Below the pieces are notes generated by a model. The model was not told the DNA's origin. It saw only the letters and a program-made list of their open reading frames with translations, and searched no databases. The position numbers and the translations under genes are program-made. Positions 1-5,106 of a stretch of DNA of 7,208 nucleotides are shown piece by piece (position 1 is the first letter of the stretch; every line of letters begins with the position of its first letter). This DNA comes from Candidatus Margulisiibacteriota bacterium (GTDB lineage: Bacteria > Margulisbacteria > Termititenacia > Termititenacales > Termititenacaceae): contig JAIRZV010000055.1 in assembly GCA_031267055.1 (NCBI GenBank), positions 1-7,208 on the forward strand. The letters run 5' to 3'.

Positions 1-1
1 T

Positions 2-169
2 ACCAGCGTAAGCGGCACTTACACCGCCACCGAGAACAAGATAGAAATGCTTATGCTTGTTGATGAGAAAACCCATAAAGTGCGAATGACGTACAAGCTT
101 ATGGATACAAATGTCCTCCATATGGAAGGACAGGATTACCGGAGGGTAAACTTGACATCAAGTCTATAG
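2..169 (+). CDS. C-terminal end of a lipocalin-like (beta-barrel) protein, 5' partial
   Basis: An open frame enters from the left edge and stops with TAG at 167-169, giving 55 visible residues. The visible part alternates short beta-like stretches (GTYTATENKIEMLML, then KVRMTYKLMDTNVLHMEG) and ends in DYRRV plus a short tail. This pattern of two antiparallel strands with a closing 'Y-x-R-V' is typical of the last repeat of small secreted lipocalin-like or DUF5640-type domains. The N-terminus, including any signal peptide, is outside the window, so localisation cannot be judged. The next gene starts 5 bases after the stop. The family assignment rests on motif shape only; it could be another small beta-rich protein. 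Confidence 0.5.
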   Translation, partial: TSVSGTYTATENKIEMLMLVDEKTHKVRMTYKLMDTNVLHMEGQDYRRVNLTSSL

Positions 170-179
170 GGTATATGCT
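152..179 (+). promoter_or_regulatory. Possible sigma-70 promoter inside the end of the upstream gene
   Basis: TTGACA (152-157), a perfect -35 box, is followed after 16 bases by TATGCT (174-179), a 4/6 match to the -10 consensus. Transcription would begin near 186. That lies downstream of the ATG at 175 and almost on the in-frame GTG at 187. The site therefore makes sense only if speG is also translated as a leaderless message from GTG 187, or if it is fortuitous. Confidence 0.3.
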
Positions 180-696
180 TCCTGATGTGAAATTAAATTT
201 ACGCGCGTTGGAACGCAAAGATTTACCTTTTGTTCATGAACTCGACAATGAACGCCAGACCATGTCTTTCTGGTTTAGAGAACCGTATAAATCTCTGGAT
301 GAATTAACCGATTTGTACGACAAGCATATACATGATGACAATGAGCGGCGTTTTGTGGTGGATGTTGATAAGCAATTTTCCGGGATTATTGAACTGGTAA
401 ATATTAATTTTATTCACCGCAGCGCGGAAATTCAAATCATCATCAAGGCTGATTTTCAAGGTCTCGGGCTGGCTAAAATCGCCATGTCCAAAGGAATGAA
501 TTACGCTTTTAATATTTTAAACATGCACAAACTCTATCTCTATGTTGACGCGGAAAACCATAAGGCCTTGCATATTTACAAAAAACTTGGCTTCATTCAG
601 GAAGGCGTTTTGCGCCAGCATTTTTTCGTCGAAGGCAAATACCACGATAGTATTATTATGGGAATTTTTAGCGACGAAATAAAGAAAATATCCTAA
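175..696 (+). CDS. speG: Spermidine N1-acetyltransferase (SpeG-type GNAT)
   Basis: This 173-residue cytosolic enzyme is predicted to transfer an acetyl group from acetyl-CoA to spermidine or spermine, lowering polyamine toxicity under stress. It aligns by eye along its length with Escherichia coli SpeG (186 aa): LRALERKDL near the N-terminus, FWFREPY at residues 32-38, DLYDKHIHDDNERRFVV at 46-62, HRSAEIQIII at 81-90, the acetyl-CoA loop QGLGLA at 95-100 and HIYKKLGF at 133-140. Tyr135 sits where SpeG has its catalytic tyrosine. The C-terminus is slightly short. The ATG at 175 is preceded only by a poor ribosome site (TAGGG); an in-frame GTG at 187 is the alternative. It leads the tightly packed accessory gene run. 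A related GNAT acting on a different amine is the main alternative. Confidence 0.88.
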   Translation: MLPDVKLNLRALERKDLPFVHELDNERQTMSFWFREPYKSLDELTDLYDKHIHDDNERRFVVDVDKQFSGIIELVNINFIHRSAEIQIIIKADFQGLGLAKIAMSKGMNYAFNILNMHKLYLYVDAENHKALHIYKKLGFIQEGVLRQHFFVEGKYHDSIIMGIFSDEIKKIS

Positions 697-702
697 AAAC
701 AT

Positions 703-709
703 AAAGGAG
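703..709 (+). promoter_or_regulatory. Shine-Dalgarno site that points to an ATT start
   Basis: AAAGGAG is a strong ribosome-binding site. Seven bases downstream lies ATT (717-719), not ATG, GTG or TTG. The first ATG in that frame is 50 bases downstream of the site, too far to be served by it. The site therefore supports initiation at the ATT codon. Confidence 0.75.
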
Positions 710-716
710 TATTTTT

Positions 717-965
717 ATTAAATCAGAACTTGAACAAATTCCGGGCATTGGCAAAAATATGGCGCAGCATTTAATAAATGCCGGATATCCCACTATCGAA
801 TCTCTAAAAGGGCAAGACCCGGAAGGGATTTATCTCAAGGATTGTCAATTTCAAAATACGCAAGTGGATCGTTGCGCGTTGTATCAATACCGTTTGGCGG
901 TAGCGTATGCCAATGGCACAATAACTGATCCTGAGAAATTAAAATGGTGGAATTGGCAGGAATGA
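717..965 (+). CDS. Helix-hairpin-helix 'pathogenicity locus' (Cdd1-type) protein, apparent ATT start
   Basis: This is an 82-residue protein if started at ATT 717. It begins with a helix-hairpin-helix motif, LEQIPGIGKNMAQHLINAG (residues 5-23), a non-specific DNA-binding fold. It continues with TIESLKGQDPEGIY, a Cys-containing middle (KDCQFQNTQVDRCALYQYRLAVAYA) and a WWNWQE end. This layout matches the 'Pathogenicity locus' family (PF11731, Cdd1), whose biochemical role is not established. The frame has no ATG, GTG or TTG between its upstream stop (702-704) and ATG 759. Starting at 759 would cut the hairpin motif in half, and related proteins as I recall them begin M-K-S-E-L like the KSEL found right after ATT 717. 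Its stop overlaps the next ATG (ATGA at 962-965). If ATT does not initiate, this is a start-codon pseudogene. Confidence 0.75.
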   Translation: MKSELEQIPGIGKNMAQHLINAGYPTIESLKGQDPEGIYLKDCQFQNTQVDRCALYQYRLAVAYANGTITDPEKLKWWNWQE

Positions 966-969
966 AAAA
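948..969 (+). repeat. 22-base near-identical direct repeat, copy 1
   Basis: This copy differs from 2190-2211 at one position (G at 959, A at 2201). It covers the end of the helix-hairpin-helix gene and the beginning of the immunity gene. In the immunity gene frame opened by ATG 944 it reads VELAGMK, close to the MELARMK that ends the DUF1697 protein in copy 2, so both copies sit in the same codon phase. Confidence 0.6.
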
Positions 970-1438
970 AATTAACTATGCCGGAATATTTAAAAAAATT
1001 GACGACATACCCGATTTAAGAATTGAACTAGAAAATATCTTTGACCGTAAAAACCATCAGGAAATGGCAAAATACAGTTTATTATTAGGCCAACACATTT
1101 TAAAAATAACTAATACAAAACCTTGCCGTGAAATACTGGAAGGTTTTGCCATAAATAAAAAATGGCAAAACGGCGAAACCGGTAAGGGTTTTGCAAAATT
1201 TCAAGTTGCGCGGAATGCCGCGGGCAAACTTCTTGATCTGGCTCGTGACGAAAAAGACCCTATAAAAGAAAAAGTTTACAGAGTTATGGCGCAAATAGTA
1301 AATATTCCTCATGTAAAAAATCATGCTTTATGGGCTTCTGATTATGCGGTGAAACTAATAAATACAATGTATCCAAATAATTTGGCTGAAGTAAAAAAGG
1401 AAAGGGAAATTCAAATTAAATTGTTGAAAAGTGTTTAG
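962..1438 (+). CDS. Imm-5-like putative immunity protein
   Basis: This is a 158-residue soluble, mostly helical protein with no signal peptide or membrane segment. Its C-terminal half (IVNIPHVKNHALWASDYAVKLIN, then MYPNN..EVKKEREIQI, residues 112-152) resembles what I recall of proteins annotated 'putative immunity protein' with an Imm-5-like domain. The middle has the matching EGFAINKKWQNGE.....FQVARNAAGKLLDLAR stretch. The family name implies neutralising a toxin, but no toxin gene is visible nearby and the function is inferred from annotation practice. ATG 962 overlaps the previous stop (ATGA), but the AGGA at 958-961 touches it and is too close to serve it. An in-frame ATG at 944, seven bases after GAGA, would add six residues (MVELAG). 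Very AT-rich. Confidence 0.65.
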   Translation: MKKINYAGIFKKIDDIPDLRIELENIFDRKNHQEMAKYSLLLGQHILKITNTKPCREILEGFAINKKWQNGETGKGFAKFQVARNAAGKLLDLARDEKDPIKEKVYRVMAQIVNIPHVKNHALWASDYAVKLINTMYPNNLAEVKKEREIQIKLLKSV

Positions 1439-1487
1439 AAAATGCCCGCCTGTTGCTAAAATTTTCAGGACATACAATAATTGTTTT

Positions 1488-1661
1488 ATGAAAAAATATA
1501 CCAAAGAGGAATTGGCAGAAGCGTTGCGAGCGCTCACGTCGCTAATCCATAAATGTGAAAAGGTACGGAAGAAAATTGCGCGGGGCACTCCGCAGTGGAC
1601 GCTACTGATCAGGCGACTCAAGGCTTTGCGGATCGCCACAGCGTTGATCGGAAAATCATGA
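1488..1661 (+). CDS. Small conserved hypothetical protein (57 aa, YTKEEL type)
   Basis: The 57-residue product is basic and predicted to be helical. It opens with KKYTKEELAEALRALTSLIHKCEKVRKKIARGT and closes with an (L/I)-rich helix, RRLKALRIATALI. I recognise the pattern 'YTKEEL..ALR..SS.I.KCEK......GT.Q.TLL..RIKAL' from small uncharacterised proteins that recur in Clostridia-like genomes; no function is known to me. The frame is open back to a GTG at 1431, but similarity begins at MKKYTKEEL, so ATG 1488 is preferred. No good ribosome site precedes it (AGGA lies 17 bases away), so translation may depend on coupling or a short leader. Its stop overlaps the next ATG (ATGA at 1658-1661). Confidence 0.65.
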   Translation: MKKYTKEELAEALRALTSLIHKCEKVRKKIARGTPQWTLLIRRLKALRIATALIGKS

Positions 1662-2218
1662 AATACCTCGCTTTGCTGCGCGGAATCAATGTCGGCGGAA
1701 ATAATATTATCCAAATGCGCGAGTTGAAAAATTTATTTTCCGAAATGGGATTTACCGACGTCCTGACTTATATTCAAAGCGGAAACGTTATATTCAAATG
1801 CCGTGAGAAAAATAAAACGAAATTAAAAACCAAAATAGAAAAAATGTTGCGGAAAAAATTAGGATATAAAATAACTCTGGCTATATTAACATTAACCGAA
1901 ATGAAAAAAGTTATCGCTGATAAACCGGCCGGATTTGGCAAAAATAAAGAAGCTTACAAATATGACGCGGTGTTTTTACTGGAGCCGTTAAAAGTCCGGG
2001 ACGCCCTAAAAGAATTCAGCCCCAGAGATGGCATAGATAAAATATCCGCCGGAAAAAATGTTATCTATATTTCACGGCTAATCAGCCGGTTGAGCCAAAG
2101 CGGTTTTTCAAAAATAGCCGGGACAAAAATATATCCAAACTTAACCATCAGGAATTGGAATACTACGGAAAAATTATCTAAATTAATGATGGAATTGGCA
2201 AGAATGAAAAATGATTGA
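1658..2218 (+). CDS. DUF1697 domain protein
   Basis: This 186-residue cytosolic protein belongs to the DUF1697 family, which is widespread in bacteria and has no assigned reaction. Diagnostic features are the N-terminal MKYLALLRGINVGGNN (1-16), the MRELKNLFSEMGFTDVLTYIQSGNVIF stretch (20-46), the GKN..IYISR segment (132-140) and the C-terminal NLTIRNWNTTEKL (161-173), all in family order and at normal length. The frame stays open upstream to 1595, but that extension overlaps the previous gene and does not match the family, so ATG 1658 is used. It overlaps the preceding stop by four bases and the next gene by eight. Its last codons (MELARMKND) lie within the second copy of the 22-base repeat. 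Confidence 0.88.
   Translation: MKYLALLRGINVGGNNIIQMRELKNLFSEMGFTDVLTYIQSGNVIFKCREKNKTKLKTKIEKMLRKKLGYKITLAILTLTEMKKVIADKPAGFGKNKEAYKYDAVFLLEPLKVRDALKEFSPRDGIDKISAGKNVIYISRLISRLSQSGFSKIAGTKIYPNLTIRNWNTTEKLSKLMMELARMKND
2190..2211 (+). repeat. 22-base near-identical direct repeat, copy 2
   Basis: It matches 948-969 at 21 of 22 positions. It covers the C-terminal codons of the DUF1697 gene and touches the start codon of the next gene. The two copies bracket the immunity, small-protein and DUF1697 genes. Confidence 0.6.
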
Positions 2219-2801
2219 CATTTTGGTAATAATAAGTCTCCTGCTGTTTTACGGATTATTTATCGGCAGGACGGTATTATTATATAAATGGGGAATTAAA
2301 GTTGTGGTGATTGGCGTCAGCGCCAAAAAATTTGCGGAGAAAATTCTGGAGAAAATCTTGCTGCCCGTTTTAGCGCTCTGGAGCATTTTCGTAATAATAA
2401 CGGCCTGCCATCTAGAATTGCCCGGCATAATCTCTCATAATTTGGTCAATATTCTGTGGCTAAAATATCTCGGCCTCACGATTTGTTATGCGGGACTAAT
2501 AATATTCTTGCTGGCGCTGCTCGCCATGGGAAAATCCTGGCGGATAGGGCTTGATGAAACAAACACAAATGAATTAGTAACCACCGGCATATTTAAACAC
2601 ACCCGAAACCCGATATTTGTCTTTTTGGATTTATATTTTCTCGGCATAATGCTGATCTATCCGAACATAATATTCAGCCTAATCGCTTTGGGCGCGGTAA
2701 TCGGCATACATTTACAAATCTTACGGGAAGAAGCCTCTTTGACTAAAAGATTTGGCGAAAAATATTTAAAATACAAAAAAGCCGTCCGGCGTTATATATG
2801 A
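2211..2801 (+). CDS. Isoprenylcysteine carboxyl-methyltransferase-like membrane protein
   Basis: This 196-residue integral membrane protein has hydrophobic segments at about residues 4-22, 49-67, 84-106, 135-150 and 152-170. The C-terminal part has the signature of the ICMT/phospholipid N-methyltransferase superfamily: ELVTTGIFKHTRNPIFVFL (121-139), with the conserved RNP, and LREEASLTKRFGEKYLKYKKAVRRYI (171-196), with the paired glutamates and FG..Y..Y...V.R. This region normally forms the SAM-binding site at the membrane. Bacterial members have no protein prenylation to act on, and their substrates (lipids or small molecules) are mostly unknown. It starts eight bases inside the DUF1697 gene. 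No hairpin with a T-run follows it. Confidence 0.85.
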   Translation: MIDILVIISLLLFYGLFIGRTVLLYKWGIKVVVIGVSAKKFAEKILEKILLPVLALWSIFVIITACHLELPGIISHNLVNILWLKYLGLTICYAGLIIFLLALLAMGKSWRIGLDETNTNELVTTGIFKHTRNPIFVFLDLYFLGIMLIYPNIIFSLIALGAVIGIHLQILREEASLTKRFGEKYLKYKKAVRRYI

Positions 2802-2827
2802 TATATTTTGGAATATAGGAAAATACA

Positions 2828-2872
2828 TTTTTTTAAAAAAGACTTGACATTATAACCATAAACTTGTTTAAC
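2828..2872 (+). promoter_or_regulatory. Sigma-70 promoter with an A/T-tract upstream element
   Basis: TTGACA (2844-2849) and TTTAAC (2867-2872, 4/6 match) are separated by exactly 17 bases. A T7A6 tract (2828-2840) lies immediately upstream and resembles an UP element. Predicted transcription starts near 2879, only a few bases before ATG 2882. This gives the methyltransferase gene its own promoter, with an almost leaderless transcript. Confidence 0.65.
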
Positions 2873-2881
2873 GAGAATATT

Positions 2882-3622
2882 ATGGCTACAGTAAAAGAAC
2901 ATTACGATAACCACTTAGGAAATTTTTATTCTTGGATGACGGGAAATTTTGTAAGCAGGCAGGCTGAATTTCATGATTTTTTGATAAAACATGAATTATT
3001 GCCACATATTACGAAAAAAGCTATTGACCTTGGTGCTGGACATGGTATTCAGACCATACCACTTGCTAAGGTTGGTTATTCAGTCAAATCTCTTGATTTC
3101 AATATCAAACTCCTAAGCGAATTGACAGCCAATACAAGGGGAATGGATGTTAAAATCATTCATGGGGACATTAGAGAAATTGATCAGTTTTCCGGTTTCA
3201 ATCCAGAATTAATTGTTTGCTGCGGCGACACATTACTTCATCTTGATAGCAAACAGGATATTGAGCAATTGATTTATGGAATTGCGAGTATATTGGTTAA
3301 AGACGGAAAACTTTTATTGACATTTCGTGATTATTCTACAACATTGACCGGAAACGACCGGTTTATTCCGGTAAAAAGTGACGAAAATAAAATACTAACA
3401 TGTATTCTTGATTATGAACCTGATTTTGTAAATGTAACTGATTTGCTTCATGAAAGAAACAAGGATGGCTGGAAACAAAAAATTAGTTCTTACAAAAAAG
3501 TACGTGTAAAATCAAATGAAATAATCGAAATAATAGAACGGAATGGAATGATTGTTCAAGATGCTCAAATTGTAAATAGATTGATAACAATAATTGCATA
3601 TAAAAATAAAATTATTTGTTGA
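2882..3622 (+). CDS. Class I SAM-dependent methyltransferase
   Basis: This 246-residue cytosolic protein has a Rossmann-type methyltransferase core. Motif I is AIDLGAGHGIQTIPLA (47-62), the glycine-rich SAM loop. The acidic residue after strand 2 is in VKSLDFN (68-74). Motif III-like HGDIREI is at 94-100, motif IV-like IVCCGDTLLHL at 111-121, and the post-motif helix and strand are LVKDGKLLLTFRDYS (138-152). The C-terminal half is not distinctive, so the substrate (small molecule, lipid or protein) cannot be called. ATG 2882 is chosen over an in-frame TTG at 2864, because the TTG falls between the promoter boxes, upstream of the likely transcript start. GAG at 2873-2875 is the only ribosome-site candidate. 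The gene is AT-rich, like those to its left. Confidence 0.85.
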   Translation: MATVKEHYDNHLGNFYSWMTGNFVSRQAEFHDFLIKHELLPHITKKAIDLGAGHGIQTIPLAKVGYSVKSLDFNIKLLSELTANTRGMDVKIIHGDIREIDQFSGFNPELIVCCGDTLLHLDSKQDIEQLIYGIASILVKDGKLLLTFRDYSTTLTGNDRFIPVKSDENKILTCILDYEPDFVNVTDLLHERNKDGWKQKISSYKKVRVKSNEIIEIIERNGMIVQDAQIVNRLITIIAYKNKIIC

Positions 3623-3686
3623 TATACAAAATAGAGCTACGGCCAGAACTACTTTTACATAGCCTATATAAGTGGTAGGATTAGTC

Positions 3687-4409
3687 ATGTTGCGTCTCGA
3701 AAAAGTATCGAAACAGTACGCCGGACTCCAAGTTGTCGACAAGGTCAGCCTCGACATTCCGCCAGCCAGTATTTTCGGCATTATCGGACGGAGCGGCGCC
3801 GGCAAATCCACTCTGCTGCGCCTCCTGAATCTGCTGGAAAAACCCGACTCCGGCGCGGTGTACCTCGGCGAGCGGCGTGTAGACACTCTGTCCGGACGCG
3901 AGCTGTTGCTGGAGCGACGCAAAATGGGCATGATTTTTCAGAATTTCAATCTTTTTAGTTCGCGCAATGCGGCGGATAATATCGCCTATCCGCTGGAGAT
4001 CGCCGGTCTGTCCCGCAAACAAATCGACCTGCGTGTCAGTGAACTGCTTGAGCTGGTGCAGATCTCGGACAAACGCCGGGCGCGTCTGCGTGAACTCTCC
4101 GGCGGCCAAAAACAGCGTGTGGCGATCGCCAGAGCGCTGGCGGCCAAACCCCAGGTTTTATTCTGCGACGAAGCGACCAGCGCGCTTGATCCGCAGACCA
4201 CACGTTCGATCTTGACCCTCATCAAAAATCTGCAAAAATTTTTGCAGATCACGGTCATTGTGGTTACGCATCAAATGGAAGTCATCCGCGCGATCTGTTC
4301 GCGGGTGGCCGTGCTGGAAGACGGACGTCTAGTGGAAAGCGGCGCGGTCGCCAGCGTGTTTGCCAAACCAAAATCCTCCGCCGCGCTGGAGCTGCTGCAT
4401 GCCGCTTGA
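3687..4409 (+). CDS. metN: Methionine ABC transporter ATP-binding protein, short form without the NIL domain
   Basis: This 240-residue nucleotide-binding subunit powers methionine import from the cytoplasmic face. All ABC motifs are present in order: Walker A GRSGAGKS (34-41), Q-loop IFQNFNL (83-89), signature LSGGQKQR (137-144), Walker B VLFCDE (157-162), D-loop SALDPQ (165-170) and the switch histidine H195. E. coli MetN is about 343 residues and carries a C-terminal methionine-binding (NIL/ACT-like) domain that shuts down transport when internal methionine is high. Here the protein ends right after the ATPase core. AGGA at 3677-3680 supports ATG 3687 over the in-frame GTG at 3672. No convincing promoter or SAM riboswitch precedes it. 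It overlaps metI by 11 bases. Family identity relies on the metI and metQ neighbours. Confidence 0.9.
   Translation: MLRLEKVSKQYAGLQVVDKVSLDIPPASIFGIIGRSGAGKSTLLRLLNLLEKPDSGAVYLGERRVDTLSGRELLLERRKMGMIFQNFNLFSSRNAADNIAYPLEIAGLSRKQIDLRVSELLELVQISDKRRARLRELSGGQKQRVAIARALAAKPQVLFCDEATSALDPQTTRSILTLIKNLQKFLQITVIVVTHQMEVIRAICSRVAVLEDGRLVESGAVASVFAKPKSSAALELLHAA
4228..4249. repeat. Perfect 22-bp palindrome inside metN
   Basis: ATCTGCAAAAA is followed directly by its exact reverse complement. It encodes residues 181-188 (NLQKFLQI), between the D-loop and the H-loop strand. There is no T-run after it, so it does not look like a terminator. As RNA it could fold into a stem of about 9 bp with a tiny AU loop. 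Confidence 0.8.
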
Positions 4410-5064
4410 TCTCCACGAAATATTAAGCCTGCTGCCGCAGGCGACACTGGAAACCATTTACATGACTTTCGTTTCGACAGCTCTGGCCTGTCTCCTCGGC
4501 CTGCCGCTGGGCGTGTATCTTTTCGTAACTTCGCCGGCCGGCCTGCGCCCGCGGCGCGTGGTCTACAATATTATTTCCCGTCTCGTCAATTTGTTCCGCT
4601 CTTTTCCTTTCATCATCCTGATGATACTTTTGATGCCTCTGTCGCGCCTGCTCATTCACACCAGCATCGGTCCGGCGGCGGTTATCATACCGCTGTCTAT
4701 CGGCGCCGCGCCTTTTGTCGCGCGGGTCGTCGAGGCGGCGCTCGCGGAAGTGGACAAAGGCTGTCTGCTCGCCGCTCAAGCTATGGGGTCGACCGACTGG
4801 CAAATCATTCGCAAGGCGTTGCTCCCCGAAGCTCTGCCCGCGCTGGTCTCCGGTCTGGCGCTGACCACTATCACGATCATCGGCTACACGGCTATGGCCG
4901 GAGCGATTGGTGGCGGTGGTCTGGGAGATCTGGCTATTCGCTTCGGTTATTACCGTTTTCGGCAGGATATTACACTGGCGGCTGTCATAGCCATTTTGAT
5001 TTTGGTAGAATTAGTCCAGCTTGCCGGCGTTTTGCTCAGTCGCGGTTTGCTGGCTAAAAGATAG
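4399..5064 (+). CDS. metI: Methionine ABC transporter permease
   Basis: This 221-residue inner-membrane subunit forms the import channel with MetN and receives substrate from MetQ. Hydrophobic segments lie near residues 20-43, 55-85, 91-112, 145-170 and 190-214. The permease EAA loop that docks on the ATPase is EVDKGCLLAAQAMGSTD followed by WQIIRKALLPEALPALV (117-150). The MetI hallmark GYTAMAGAIGGGGLGDLAIRFGY covers 162-184. Length equals that of E. coli MetI (217 aa). GGAG at 4388-4391, seven bases before ATG 4399, fixes the start inside metN. The frame is open further upstream, but the extra residues (PNQNPPPRWSCC) are an out-of-frame reading of metN. The overlap implies translational coupling. 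Substrate could include D-methionine or related thioethers. Confidence 0.93.
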   Translation: MPLDLHEILSLLPQATLETIYMTFVSTALACLLGLPLGVYLFVTSPAGLRPRRVVYNIISRLVNLFRSFPFIILMILLMPLSRLLIHTSIGPAAVIIPLSIGAAPFVARVVEAALAEVDKGCLLAAQAMGSTDWQIIRKALLPEALPALVSGLALTTITIIGYTAMAGAIGGGGLGDLAIRFGYYRFRQDITLAAVIAILILVELVQLAGVLLSRGLLAKR

Positions 5065-5106
5065 ACGGCATTCAAACGCAGACTTATTTTGAAAGGATAA
5101 CAATAT

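Noticed and set aside
944..961. Immunity gene starting at ATG 944 instead of 962
   Set aside because: Kept as an alternative only. GAGA at 933-936 is a possible ribosome site, but the first six residues coincide with the repeat, and MKKINYAGIF is the more usual type of start.
1438..1478. Terminator or promoter between the immunity gene and the small gene
   Set aside because: GAAAAT/ATTTTC pair is only 6 bp with a 17-base loop and no T-run. TTGCTA and TACAAT are 14 bases apart, too close for a sigma-70 promoter.
1595..1657. N-terminal extension of the DUF1697 protein from ATG 1595
   Set aside because: The added residues (MDATDQATQGFADR...) are an out-of-frame reading of the 57-residue gene; family similarity starts exactly at MKYLALLRGINVGG.
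175..2801. Integron cassette array
   Set aside because: Small accessory genes in one direction suggested it, but several genes overlap and the gaps are too short (20-50 bases) for attC sites; no integrase or attC-like imperfect palindromes are visible.
3623..3686. SAM riboswitch or promoter before metN
   Set aside because: The 64-base gap is too short for a known SAM riboswitch. TATAAG at 3667-3672 has no -35 box at a suitable distance, and no MetJ-like AGACGTCT repeats are present.
3681..4109. Long minus-strand open frame opposite metN
   Set aside because: It mirrors the codon pattern of metN, has no family features and lacks a ribosome site; the same applies to the minus-strand frames at 4423-4803, 5275-5547 and 6079-6747.
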